Source: SW-9-67-25 sp964471665
Lineage (GTDB): Archaea; Halobacteriota; Halobacteria; Halobacteriales; Haloarculaceae
Direction of reading: 5' to 3'
DNA: 17,268 nt
NCBI GenBank assembly: GCA_964471665.1
Contig: CAYYHG010000054.1
Span: 1 to 17,268, forward strand
A program made the translations under genes and the position numbers. How positions within the stretch are numbered: position 1 is the first letter of the stretch; each line of letters begins with the position of its first letter. The notes beneath the pieces were generated by a model. That model was not told the origin of the DNA and did no database searches. It saw nothing but the letters and a program-made list of their open reading frames with translations. Below are positions 7,003 through 14,498 of this stretch, in pieces.

Positions 7003-7854
7003 CTATTCGACCGGTTCGCCGAGGAACCGCCGTGCGGTCCGGGCGAAGATGTCCCGCCGGGTGTCGGCCGGGAGGTCCCGCCCGAGCAGGTGCTCGCGTT
7101 CCCGCACGTAGGGGTAGGGAATGTTGGGGTAGTCGGACCCGTACATGATGGACTCGGAGAGGTCGATCAGTGTCTCGTCGGCGATTGTCGCGGGATCGAA
7201 GTCCATGTACTCCGTCGCGACCGAGGACATGGCGAAGGTGGTATCGAGGAAGACGGAGTCGTGGTCGCGGGCGAGCGCGAGGAACGCCTCGACGTCGTAG
7301 GTTCCCATGTGGGCAACACAGACGCGGACGTCCGGGAACGAGCCGAGAAAGGACCGGGCGTTCTCGACGCCGACGTTCGGGTCGCCCTCGAACATCGGCG
7401 CCGATCCGGCGTGACAGACGACCGGGAGATCGTGTTCGACGGCGACCTCGTAGGCGGGGTCGAGCCGCGGATCGTCGATCGGAAAGCCCTGGACCGGGAG
7501 CTGGAACTTCAGCCCGCGTGCGCCGCTGGCGACGGCCCGCTCGACAATCTCCCCGACGGCCTCGTCGCCGGCGTGGACCGTCGCGAACGGGATCGCCCGC
7601 TCGGAGTCGGCTGTGGTCTCGCAGACCCACGCGTTCAGATCCTCGGCCATGCCTGGACGGTGGACGTAGGGGAGCGCGACGAACCGCTCGACGCCTGCCC
7701 CGGAGAGGGTCGCCTCCACGGCCTCGAGGTCGGTCGGGTGGTCGAACGACCAGTCCGCTGCGTCGGAGAGCGCCTGGCGGATGGCCCGCATCAATCGGTC
7801 CGGCATCAGGTGGACGTGGGCGTCGACGACGCCGTCGACCGGGAAGTCACTCAT
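7003..7854 (-). CDS. amidohydrolase family 2 (ACMSD-like) metal-dependent hydrolase/decarboxylase
   Basis: The 283-aa protein is a TIM-barrel amidohydrolase of the Amidohydro_2 type, a group of hydrolases and decarboxylases acting on aromatic acids, lactones and related compounds. The metal motif DAHVH lies at residues 11-15 (His13, His15). LKFQLPVQG follows on a middle strand, then VVCHAG and CVAHMG with the expected histidines, and YGSDYPN near the C-terminus with the usual metal-binding/catalytic Asp. The barrel looks complete. The ATG at 7854 overlaps the thioesterase 3' end by 8 bp, so the two are co-transcribed and probably translationally coupled. That pairing and the neighbouring CoA genes suggest carboxylate or aromatic-acid chemistry, but no substrate can be assigned. 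Confidence 0.85.
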   Translation of the reverse strand: MSDFPVDGVVDAHVHLMPDRLMRAIRQALSDAADWSFDHPTDLEAVEATLSGAGVERFVALPYVHRPGMAEDLNAWVCETTADSERAIPFATVHAGDEAVGEIVERAVASGARGLKFQLPVQGFPIDDPRLDPAYEVAVEHDLPVVCHAGSAPMFEGDPNVGVENARSFLGSFPDVRVCVAHMGTYDVEAFLALARDHDSVFLDTTFAMSSVATEYMDFDPATIADETLIDLSESIMYGSDYPNIPYPYVREREHLLGRDLPADTRRDIFARTARRFLGEPVE

Positions 7855-8314
7855 GGCTCAGCTTGTACACGCCCGTGCCCGTGGCACAGACCTCGTCGCC
7901 GGACTCGACCTCGACGCTCGCGACGCCGATGTTCCCGCCCTCGCGCTCGATCGTCGCGTTGGCGTACAGCGGCTGTTTGCCCGCCGCGCTCAGGTAGTTG
8001 ACCCGCAGGTCGACCGTGGGAGTGTAGTCCTCCCGTTCGCCGATGAAAACCGCCGCGCCCGTCAGGTCCACGAGCGCACTGATGACGCCGCCGTGCAGGA
8101 CTTCGAGGTCCGGGTTCCCGATCAGGGACTCCTCGTAGGGGAACTTCGTCTCCGCCCGCCGGGGGGTCACCACCAGCACCTCGATTCCGTGTGTCCGGTG
8201 GTAGGGGATCCGGTCGTACAGGTCCCGCACGATTGCGGTCCTGTCTCCGTCGTCGCTGTCAGTCCCGTTCTGGGAGCCGGTTCCCGGGTCGGACTGATCG
8301 CTGTCCTCTGTCAT
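7847..8314 (-). CDS. hotdog-fold thioesterase (PaaI/4HBT family)
   Basis: From the ATG at 8314 this gives about 155 aa: an acidic N-terminal tail, then the hotdog core. The motif VLHGGVISALVDLTGAAVF is the PaaI/YbgC-type helix in which HGG and a downstream acidic residue form the active site, followed by TVDLRVNYLSAAG. Family members hydrolyse acyl-CoA thioesters in the cytoplasm. An in-frame TTG at 8341 would add nine residues, but an AT-rich CTTTTTGT at about 8338-8348 sits 24-34 nt before the ATG and fits a leaderless promoter, so I prefer 8314. The ATG overlaps the stop of the Rossmann fragment upstream as ATGA, and the 3' end overlaps the amidohydrolase. Confidence 0.85.
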   Translation of the reverse strand: MTEDSDQSDPGTGSQNGTDSDDGDRTAIVRDLYDRIPYHRTHGIEVLVVTPRRAETKFPYEESLIGNPDLEVLHGGVISALVDLTGAAVFIGEREDYTPTVDLRVNYLSAAGKQPLYANATIEREGGNIGVASVEVESGDEVCATGTGVYKLSHE

Positions 8315-8610
8315 GTCTCTCCGTGTGACTGGCCCGGACAAAAAGCAATCGGACCGGTCCCGTTTCGGTCTACACCGACGCCTCGTCCGGGTTCTCGCGG
8401 AGTGTCCGCCTCCAGAACGGATCCGTCTGTGCCTGCCTCCGCGAACGCCCCGCGGGCCCTGTCGGCCTCGACGTCGGCGACGCAGACGACGTCCATACCG
8501 GGGACGCGCGCGACCGCGTCCGTCAGTTTCGTCCCGAAGAGCCCCGCCCCGATCACGCCCACCCGGATGTCCGCGCCGCGGTCGTCCAGTTTCGAGGGTA
8601 CGTTCAGCAT
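8311..8610 (-). pseudogene. N-terminal stump of a homoserine-dehydrogenase-like Rossmann oxidoreductase
   Basis: From the ATG at 8610 the frame reads MLNVPSKLDDRGADIRVGVI and then GAGLFGTKLTDAVARVPGMD and VVCVADVEADRARGAFAEAG, a textbook NAD(P)-binding unit (GxGxxG at 21-26, Asp after the second strand). It resembles the start of the haloarchaeal homoserine-dehydrogenase-like/SAF-domain oxidoreductases, which I recall as over 400 aa. Similarity fades after about residue 70 (near 8401), and the frame ends at 99 aa. The rest of the enzyme is not found in any frame nearby. The TGA overlaps the thioesterase ATG as ATGA. A TAATCC sequence about 26 nt upstream of 8610 may be the old promoter. A GGGG-TTT-CCCC hairpin sits at 8639-8649. 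Confidence 0.7.
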
Positions 8611-9029
8611 TGCCGGACGGTCGAACGCTCCCGGATTAGGGGTTTCCCCGACTCGACAGTCCGAGAGCTCCACCACTCCCTCACAAAACTGCTATTACTA
8701 TATTATTCGATACATTAAACGTAATATAATTATTAACATATAACAAAATCAATATATAAAAGGGAAATATTGACCCAAAATACGTTTGATAACACCCAGT
8801 TCTATCCGTCCGGAGATGAACATAACGCGTAGATATACAAATTTTCAGGCTGTTATATTTGCCGAGCGACGCGGACACCCGCCGTCGCTGTTCGTAACGC
8901 GACCCCACAGATTACAAATATATGACTGTCATGGATATCGGTCCGGCCCTGCAGGCGAGGGGTCCGTCGAACGAGGTTGTTCGGCGATCCCGAACGAACT
9001 GTGTGGACGTGTGTCACGGGTCTCCGCTG
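8611..9029. other. 419-bp gene-free stretch with an extreme AT-rich island
   Basis: No convincing gene was found. Between 8701 and 8760 only 8 of 60 bases are G or C, and 8690-8935 is well below the rest of the window. Short open frames here (for example 8681-8908 on -, 8786-9037 on +) have low-complexity or unrecognisable translations and I do not accept them. Several TATA-like runs (TATATAAAAG near 8753-8762) could be promoters of a lost gene. The island separates the decayed region on the left from the sugar cluster on the right. Confidence 0.6.
8979..8995. terminator. hairpin downstream of the IclR-type gene
   Basis: GTTCGG and CCGAAC form a perfect 6-bp stem with a 5-nt loop, 35-51 bp beyond the stop of the - strand regulator gene. 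No U-tract follows on the - strand, so termination is only a possibility. Confidence 0.25.
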
Positions 9030-9791
9030 TCACCTGAACTTCGCGTTGATCTCGATGACGTTCGCGGACCGGAGGAGTTTGTGCGGGAGTTCCTCGCGGA
9101 ACCGCTCGTCGCTCATCCGGCTCGACGGACCGGAGATGCTGATCGCACCCACGACGCCGTCGTTCATGAGCGGGGCAGCCACACACCGGATCCCCTCTAT
9201 TTTCTCCTCGTCGTCGGTCGCGTACCCTCGTTCGCGGACCCTCCGGAGATCCTCGGTCAACTCCTCGCGGTCGGTGATCGTGTTCTCGGTCTGTTCGGGG
9301 AGTCCGTGTCGGGCGAGTATCTCCGTGACGCGTTCCTCGGGCAGGTGTGCGAGCATCGCCTTTCCCAGCGAGATACAGTGGAGATACTCGCGCTTGCCGA
9401 CCGACGAGGCGGTGTTGACCGCCTGGTCGCCACGTGCCTTGTAGAGATAGACCGCCCGCCCGTGCTCCTCGGTCGCGAACTGTGCGACCTCGCCCGTCTC
9501 GGCCGCCAGGTCGTCCAGTTCCTCCGAGACCACGTCGTAGATGTCGAGCCGGGATTTGACGTACTCCCCGAAGTCGACGAGCTTGAGACTCAGCCTGTAC
9601 CGGTCGCCGCTCCTGACGACGTACTCGTTTTCGAGCAGTGTCGCGAGGTGGCTGTGGACGGTCCCCTTCGACCGACCGAGCGCCGTCGCCAGTTCGGTCA
9701 CGCCGGCCTCCTCTACTTCCCGCAGACGCTCGACAATGTCGATTGCCGTCTGCACCGACTGCACCGTTCTCGTGGGCTGGCCGTCTTGCAT
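9030..9791 (-). CDS. IclR-family transcriptional regulator
   Basis: From the ATG at 9791 this is a 253-aa protein of normal IclR length. Residues 10-24 (VQSVQTAIDIVERLR) and GVTELATALGRSKGTVHSHL (30-49) form the winged helix-turn-helix. The wing and linker follow (YRLSLKLVDFGEYVKSRLD). The C-terminal effector-binding domain shows CISLGKAMLAHLP, RGYATDDEEKIEGIRCVAAP and GAISISGPSSRM, all IclR hallmarks. IclR proteins bind small catabolic intermediates and repress or activate nearby operons. It lies beside the aldolase and close to the divergent sugar operon, so it is the likely local regulator. The frame continues upstream of 9791, but a TATA-like palindrome 23-33 nt before this ATG and the family length support this start. 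Confidence 0.93.
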   Translation of the reverse strand: MQDGQPTRTVQSVQTAIDIVERLREVEEAGVTELATALGRSKGTVHSHLATLLENEYVVRSGDRYRLSLKLVDFGEYVKSRLDIYDVVSEELDDLAAETGEVAQFATEEHGRAVYLYKARGDQAVNTASSVGKREYLHCISLGKAMLAHLPEERVTEILARHGLPEQTENTITDREELTEDLRRVRERGYATDDEEKIEGIRCVAAPLMNDGVVGAISISGPSSRMSDERFREELPHKLLRSANVIEINAKFR

Positions 9792-9813
9792 ACCTGTGTC
9801 ATGAGAGTCATCC

Positions 9814-9824
9814 ACAATAATTGT
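9814..9824 (-). promoter_or_regulatory. TATA-like palindrome upstream of the IclR-type gene
   Basis: ACAAT-A-ATTGT is a perfect odd palindrome 23-33 nt before the regulator's ATG. Its position fits a leaderless TATA box. Being symmetric, it could also be an operator through which the regulator represses itself, but this is inference. Confidence 0.4.
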
Positions 9825-10021
9825 TTGCAAGGGCCGAACACCCGCTTTTCGTTCAGATAGAATACATAATTTACAATACTGTTGGACGGTAACATCTGCC
9901 GCGTTCGGCGACGAGGCCCGCCGTATCTTGCCGTTCGGAGGGACTCGCGTTCGGGAGAGACGAACGACGGTGCGATTTCGTCCCCACTCCGGTGGAGACA
10001 GCGTGTCTGCGCCGTGGCAGG

Positions 10022-10819
10022 TCACTCTTCGGCCGGGTGGTGCGTGCGGTCGTCCAGGGACCGGTCGTAGATGTCGAGTGCGTCCTCGTTGGCGGCCGCG
10101 AGGGTCGCGGTGTCCTTGCCGACGATGAGAAAGTCAAAGCCCTGCTCGAGGCGCACGGGGATGTCGTCGGTGTCGAGCGTCAGAGTCCCGACGGGCGTGC
10201 CGGCGTCCTGGCCTGCCGTGACCACCTCGCCGATGGCGTCGACGAACCGGTCTGACGTCCACTCGCCGAAGACGCCGAGCGATCCCGAGAGGTCGGCCGG
10301 CCCGACGAACAGCGCGTCGACGCCGTCGACGGCCGCGATCTCGCCGGCGTTTTTCAGTCCGCGTTCGGTCTCTATCTGGACGACCGTCAGTATCGACCCG
10401 TCGGCGTTCCGGACGTACTCCTCGAAGTGGAGGCCGTAGTCCGCGGCGCGGCCGGCGGCGATGCCGCGCGATCCCTCCGGGGGATAGCGGGTGGCTTCCA
10501 CGAGTTCGCGGGCCTCGGTGGCCGACTCGACCATCGGGACCATCAGCCCGTCGACGCCGATGTCGAGGACGCGCTTGATCCGGACCTGGTCGTTCCAGGG
10601 CACCCGGACCACGGCCTCGGTGGTCTCCGACGCGGCGTCGACCGCGCGGACCATGTCCGCGACCGTCTCCAGGCTCATCGTCGTGTGTTCGGTATCCACC
10701 AGAAGGAAATCGAATCCGAGCGAGGCACTCACCTCCGCGACCGACGGGTGACCGATCGATATCCACGTTCCGACGGGGTGGGTTCCTCCCCGCAGCTGTT
10801 GTATCAGGCTGTCACTCAT
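10022..10819 (-). CDS. HpcH/HpaI-family class II aldolase (2-keto-3-deoxy acid aldolase type)
   Basis: From the ATG at 10819 this gives 265 aa. Family members are metal-dependent aldolases that cleave 2-keto-3-deoxy or 2,4-dihydroxy acids to pyruvate and an aldehyde. The active-site residues known from E. coli HpcH/HpaI have close counterparts: VDTEH with His45, RVPW with Arg72, VVQIETERG with Gln148 and metal ligand Glu150, and FVGPADLS with metal ligand Asp176. The internal GSRGIAAGRAADYG is also typical. An in-frame GTG at 10846 would add nine residues (an ADNNANRT extension), so the ATG is preferred. It is transcribed away from the dehydratase operon across a 200-bp shared control region. 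The substrate is probably the dehydratase product. Relatives such as the YfaU (2-keto-3-deoxy-rhamnonate) aldolases cannot be told apart from this sequence. Confidence 0.9.
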   Translation of the reverse strand: MSDSLIQQLRGGTHPVGTWISIGHPSVAEVSASLGFDFLLVDTEHTTMSLETVADMVRAVDAASETTEAVVRVPWNDQVRIKRVLDIGVDGLMVPMVESATEARELVEATRYPPEGSRGIAAGRAADYGLHFEEYVRNADGSILTVVQIETERGLKNAGEIAAVDGVDALFVGPADLSGSLGVFGEWTSDRFVDAIGEVVTAGQDAGTPVGTLTLDTDDIPVRLEQGFDFLIVGKDTATLAAANEDALDIYDRSLDDRTHHPAEE

Positions 10820-10851
10820 GGTTCGATTGGCGTTGTTGTCCGCCACCGGTT

Positions 10852-10876
10852 CCAGCGTGGCCGGGAGACACGCTGG
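10852..10876. promoter_or_regulatory. inverted repeat, possible operator, between aldolase and oxidoreductase genes
   Basis: CCAGCGTG (10852-10859) and CACGCTGG (10869-10876) form a perfect 8-bp inverted repeat with a 9-bp spacer in the divergent control region. It lies 33-57 nt upstream of the aldolase ATG. It could be a binding site for the IclR-type regulator or a hairpin in the aldolase leader. Confidence 0.45.
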
Positions 10877-10918
10877 CAGACGGGTGGCTGTCGTTTCCTC
10901 GAATCTGTTTTGCTTATC

Positions 10919-10962
10919 GCCCCCCCGTCAAATAAACCTGGGGGCTCGGGTACGGTCCCCCC
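10919..10962 (+). promoter_or_regulatory. C-run / TATA-like / G-run / C-run block upstream of the oxidoreductase gene
   Basis: GCCCCC (ending in the C-run 10920-10926) can pair with GGGGGC (10940-10945), with TCAAATAAA in the loop as a TATA-like core. A second C-run (10957-10962) competes for the same G-run. If the core is the TATA box, transcription starts near 10958 and the leader is about 60 nt. A closer but weaker candidate, CATTTGA near 10992-10998, would give a leaderless start at 11021. Confidence 0.3.
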
Positions 10963-11020
10963 TGTGGCCGTCGGCGGCGGACCGCAACGCTCATTTGACC
11001 GACCGGAGAATCCAGTGGTG

Positions 11021-12100
11021 ATGCGCTTTGGAGTCGTCGGCTGTGGCACTATCGCACAGGTCATGCACGTTCCGTACCTGGCGGAACTCCCCCGGGCCGA
11101 GTTGGTGGCACTCGCCGACCCGGTCCAGGAACGGGCGGGGGCGCTGGCCGACCGCTACGGCGTCCCCGGCCGGTACACCAGCGCGACCGAACTTGTCGCG
11201 GACGCGGACGTCGACGCGGTCGTCGTCTGTACGCCGTCACACACCCACGGGGACGTCGTCGGGACGACCCTCGACGCCGACATCCACACGTTCGTCGAGA
11301 AACCGCTCGCCGCGTGCCCGGCGGACGCCGACCAGATGGTGGCTGCCGCCGAAGACAGCGACGCCGTCGCGATGGTTGGCTACATGAAACGGTACGACCC
11401 GGCGTACGAGCGCGCCCGCGAGGAACTCCAGACCCTCGACGGGATCGACCTGGTGACTGCCTACGACGTCGACCCCGACCACCGGCGGATCATCGAGGAG
11501 GTTTACGACCTGATCCCGGGTTCGCCACCCGAGTCGCTGATCGAGGAGAGCCGGGCGACCCGACGCGAAGACATCCAGGCCGCGATTGGCACGGCCGACG
11601 ACTTGCTGGTCGAGGCGTACGACTTCCAGATCGAACATCTCTGTCACGACGTGAACGTCCTCCGTGACCTCTTTGGCGCGGTCCGGACTCTCGGGGACGT
11701 CCGGATTCTCGCGGACGGGCGCTACGCCACGGCTCACCTCACCTACGAGAACGGCGTCCCGTGCGTGCTGGAGTCCGGTGACTCCGACCGCACGTGGTTC
11801 GAGGAGTACGTTCGCGTCGACGGACCCGGCGGAATGGTCCGGCTGTCCTTCTCGAACCCCTTCATCCGCAACACGCCCTCGGAGTTGCAGGTCAAGCGCG
11901 GTCGCGGTGATCTGGCCGACACCACCTACACGCCCTCCTACGACGAGGCGTTCAAGCGGGAACTCGAGTGGTTCGTCGACTGCGTCGAGGGTGACCGCGA
12001 GGTGCGCACGACGTTCGCCGAGGCGCGTGCGGACGTGGAACTGATCGCGGACCTGTTCCGGGTCGCACAGGATCTGGAACCCGACGGGAGCTACGAGTAA
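11021..12100 (+). CDS. Gfo/Idh/MocA-family NAD(P)-dependent oxidoreductase
   Basis: This 359-aa protein has the two-domain architecture of sugar/inositol dehydrogenases. MRFGVVGCGTIAQVMHVPYL is the Rossmann start, with ADP after the second strand. VVVCTPSHTH and FVEKPLA follow, the latter with the conserved Lys of the EKP motif. The second half has YMKRYDPAYERA and IEHLCHDVNVLRDLFG, which corresponds to the 'GxHxxDxxRxL' segment with catalytic Asp/His. Enzymes of the family oxidise a ring hydroxyl or the anomeric carbon of sugars, cyclitols or their acids. The frame runs open far upstream, but the ATG at 11021 opens exactly at the Rossmann strand. The dehydratase gene begins 2 nt after its stop, so they are an operon. 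Confidence 0.92.
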   Translation: MRFGVVGCGTIAQVMHVPYLAELPRAELVALADPVQERAGALADRYGVPGRYTSATELVADADVDAVVVCTPSHTHGDVVGTTLDADIHTFVEKPLAACPADADQMVAAAEDSDAVAMVGYMKRYDPAYERAREELQTLDGIDLVTAYDVDPDHRRIIEEVYDLIPGSPPESLIEESRATRREDIQAAIGTADDLLVEAYDFQIEHLCHDVNVLRDLFGAVRTLGDVRILADGRYATAHLTYENGVPCVLESGDSDRTWFEEYVRVDGPGGMVRLSFSNPFIRNTPSELQVKRGRGDLADTTYTPSYDEAFKRELEWFVDCVEGDREVRTTFAEARADVELIADLFRVAQDLEPDGSYE

Positions 12101-12102
12101 TC

Positions 12103-13335
12103 ATGTACGAGGACTTCGCTTCGACACTGGCAGCGACGATGTGGGCGGACTTCGACGAGACGCCGTCGCGGGACGGACCGACTGCGGAAATCGCGGCCCT
12201 CGAGACAACCGTCGTCGACGGGAACTTTCCCTGGACGCTCGTCCGCGTCGAGGCCGACGACGGGACGGTCGGCGTCGGCGAGGCCTACCCCTCGCCGGGG
12301 GTCCGGGAGATCGTCACCGACTACCTCCGGCCCGTCCTGGTCGGGGAGACCCCCCTCGACGTCGAGCGGCTGTACAACCTGATGCGAGCGAGTCTCTCGG
12401 GACGGGGCTCGCAGTGGGGGGTCGGCACCATCGCCATCAGCGGCGTCGAGATCGCGCTGTGGGACCTCGCCGGCAAACTGCTCGGCCAGCCGGTCTACCA
12501 GCTCCTCGGGGGCAAACTCCGCGAGGAGGTTCGCGTGTACGCCGACTGCCACGCCGGCGAGGCGATGGTCGAATCCGCCGAGGAGGGCCAGGAGACAGAG
12601 ACCTACGGGCCCGAGGCGTACGCCCGGGCGGCCCGGGCGGCCGTCGCGGACGGGTTCGACCTCGTGAAGTTCGACCTCGACGTCCCCTCCGGCCGTGACA
12701 TCGACACGCTCTCGGGGCACTTCGACGGCCCGGAGATCGACCACAAGCGGCGGATCGTCGAGGCCGTGACCGACGAGGTCGGCGACGACGCCGAGGTTGC
12801 CGTCGACCTGCACTGGAATTTCAGCCCGGAGACGGCAGAGCGGCTCTGCCGGGCGGTCGAACCGTACGGGCTGGCCTGGATCGAGGACCCGCTGCCACCC
12901 GAAAACGCCGACGCCATGCGCGAACTGCGCCGGCGGGTGGACGTGCCGCTGCTGACGGGAGAGAACCGCTACGGTCGTCACGGATTCCGGGACCTGATCG
13001 AGTCACAGGCCGTCGACTTTCTCGCGCCCGACGTGCCCAAGGCCGGGGGGATCGCCGAGACGAAGAAGATCGCCGAGGCTGCCGAGACCTACTACGGTAC
13101 GCTGGTGCCACACAACATCGGCAGCCCGGTGGCGACTGCGGCGACCGTACACGTCGGCGCGACGGTGCCGAACTTCCTGGCCCTGGAGTACCACGCCCGC
13201 GAGGTCCCGTGGTGGGACGACCTGCTGGTCCGGGAGGAGCCGTTCATCCAGGAGGGCCGGATTTCGGTCCCGGACGAACCTGGACTGGGGATCGACCTCG
13301 ACTGGGACGCCGTCGCGGCCCACGAGAAGGAGTGA
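12103..13335 (+). CDS. enolase-superfamily sugar-acid dehydratase (D-galactonate dehydratase-like)
   Basis: This 410-aa protein belongs to the mandelate racemase/muconate lactonizing group. It has the N-terminal capping domain (LVRVEADDGTVGVGEAYPSP) and the barrel start ISGVEIALWDLAGKLLGQPVY. Active-site residues are Asp235 and His237 (VDLHW), Glu261 (IEDPLPPEN), Glu287 (TGENRYGRHG) and His337 (PHNIGSP). The steps 2, 24, 26 and 50 equal those I recall for E. coli D-galactonate dehydratase (183, 185, 209, 235, 285), where three acids bind Mg and the two histidines are acid/base catalysts. It should dehydrate an aldonate to a 2-keto-3-deoxy acid in the cytoplasm. Xylonate, gluconate, arabinonate or rhamnonate are also possible substrates in haloarchaea. 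The N-terminus has about 25 extra residues. Confidence 0.9.
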   Translation: MYEDFASTLAATMWADFDETPSRDGPTAEIAALETTVVDGNFPWTLVRVEADDGTVGVGEAYPSPGVREIVTDYLRPVLVGETPLDVERLYNLMRASLSGRGSQWGVGTIAISGVEIALWDLAGKLLGQPVYQLLGGKLREEVRVYADCHAGEAMVESAEEGQETETYGPEAYARAARAAVADGFDLVKFDLDVPSGRDIDTLSGHFDGPEIDHKRRIVEAVTDEVGDDAEVAVDLHWNFSPETAERLCRAVEPYGLAWIEDPLPPENADAMRELRRRVDVPLLTGENRYGRHGFRDLIESQAVDFLAPDVPKAGGIAETKKIAEAAETYYGTLVPHNIGSPVATAATVHVGATVPNFLALEYHAREVPWWDDLLVREEPFIQEGRISVPDEPGLGIDLDWDAVAAHEKE

Positions 13336-13397
13336 CGGCACAGAAACCATTAAGAAGGCCCGTCACCCGAGTACAACCAATCCCCGGTCGAAGACCC

Positions 13398-14468
13398 ATG
13401 AAAGCAGCACGCTTCCACGGCCGAGAGGACGTTCGGATCGAGGACGTCGAACCATCGACGGTCGGTCCGGACGAGGTACGCGTCGACGTCGACGCCTGTG
13501 GCGTCTGTGGTTCGGACATCCACGAGTACGAGGTGGGACCACACCTCACGCCGCCGGAGCCGAATCCGGTAACGGGCGCCGCAGTACCCGTGCCGATGGG
13601 CCACGAGTTCAGCGGCGTCGTCAGCGAACGCGGAGACGGCGTGACCAGTTTCCGCGAAGGTGATCCAGTCACTGTCCACCCGAACATCCCCTGTCACGAC
13701 TGCCTCTACTGCGAGGAGGGGTCGTACAATCTCTGTGCGAACACCGTCGCCATCGGATTCGAGACGGGGACGGGCGGGTTCGCAGAGAGCGCCGTCGTTC
13801 CCGCCGGACAGGTCCACCGCCTCCCCGACGCCGTGCCGGTCGAAGCGGGAGCGCTCGTCGAACCGCTGGCAGTCGGTCTCCACGCCATCCGCCGCGGTGG
13901 CCTCCAGGCAGGCGATACCGTGGGTGTGTTCGGCTGTGGCCCGATCGGGCTGACGGTCGTCAGCGCGGCAGCCAACGCCGGCGCCAGGCGCGTCTTCGTC
14001 TCCGAACCGAACGACGCGCGCCGCGAGGTGGCACACGACCTCGGCGCCGACGTGGGTCTCGACCCGGTCGAGTCGGACCCGGTCGAGCGGATCAGGGAAG
14101 AGACTGCCGACGGTGTGACACACGCCTTCGAGTTCGCCGGGATCGGTCCCGCGTTCAACGCGGCAGTCAGAAGCACCAGGCGCGGCGGGACGGTGACGGT
14201 CGGCAGTATCGCAGACGAGGACGTGACGACCGATCTGAACGACATCGTCACGACCGAGCGGACCATCGAGGGGACGTACACGTACGGATATCCGCCGACC
14301 GCCGTCAGGACGGAGTTCGGCGCTGTCGTCGAATCGCTCGCTGCCGGCGAGATCGACACGGACGCGTTCGTGACCGGCCGGATCGATCTCGGGGAGATCG
14401 GGGAATCGGGCTTCGAAGAGCTCCGGGCGCCCGATACCGAGCACGTCAAGATTCTCGTCAGGCCCTGA
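13398..14468 (+). CDS. zinc-dependent alcohol/polyol dehydrogenase (MDR family)
   Basis: The 356-aa protein is a medium-chain dehydrogenase close to sorbitol, threonine and butanediol dehydrogenases. Catalytic zinc residues are Cys37 (GVCGSDIH), His69 and Glu70 (GHEF). Structural zinc cysteines are at 99, 102, 105 and 113. VEPLAVGLHAIRRG and the Rossmann motif VFGCGPIGL follow, with an acidic residue (VSEP) after the second strand that suggests NAD preference. It would oxidise a secondary alcohol of a sugar, polyol or sugar acid. A 62-bp gap with a TTAAG-containing TATA-like stretch (about 13346-13356) may give it an extra promoter; no SD is seen. Together with the Gfo/Idh enzyme it gives the cluster two oxidation steps. 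Confidence 0.92.
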   Translation: MKAARFHGREDVRIEDVEPSTVGPDEVRVDVDACGVCGSDIHEYEVGPHLTPPEPNPVTGAAVPVPMGHEFSGVVSERGDGVTSFREGDPVTVHPNIPCHDCLYCEEGSYNLCANTVAIGFETGTGGFAESAVVPAGQVHRLPDAVPVEAGALVEPLAVGLHAIRRGGLQAGDTVGVFGCGPIGLTVVSAAANAGARRVFVSEPNDARREVAHDLGADVGLDPVESDPVERIREETADGVTHAFEFAGIGPAFNAAVRSTRRGGTVTVGSIADEDVTTDLNDIVTTERTIEGTYTYGYPPTAVRTEFGAVVESLAAGEIDTDAFVTGRIDLGEIGESGFEELRAPDTEHVKILVRP

Positions 14469-14498
14469 CACTCACAGGCACACGCACTCGAAATCAAA

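Noticed and set aside
8681..8908. 75-aa frame on the - strand in the AT-rich island
   Set aside because: Composition reflects the AT-rich DNA (Ile, Tyr, Asn), with no recognisable domain and no supporting start signals.
8690..8935. Replication origin
   Set aside because: No origin recognition boxes repeated in both orientations and no orc1/cdc6 gene nearby; AT-richness alone is not enough.
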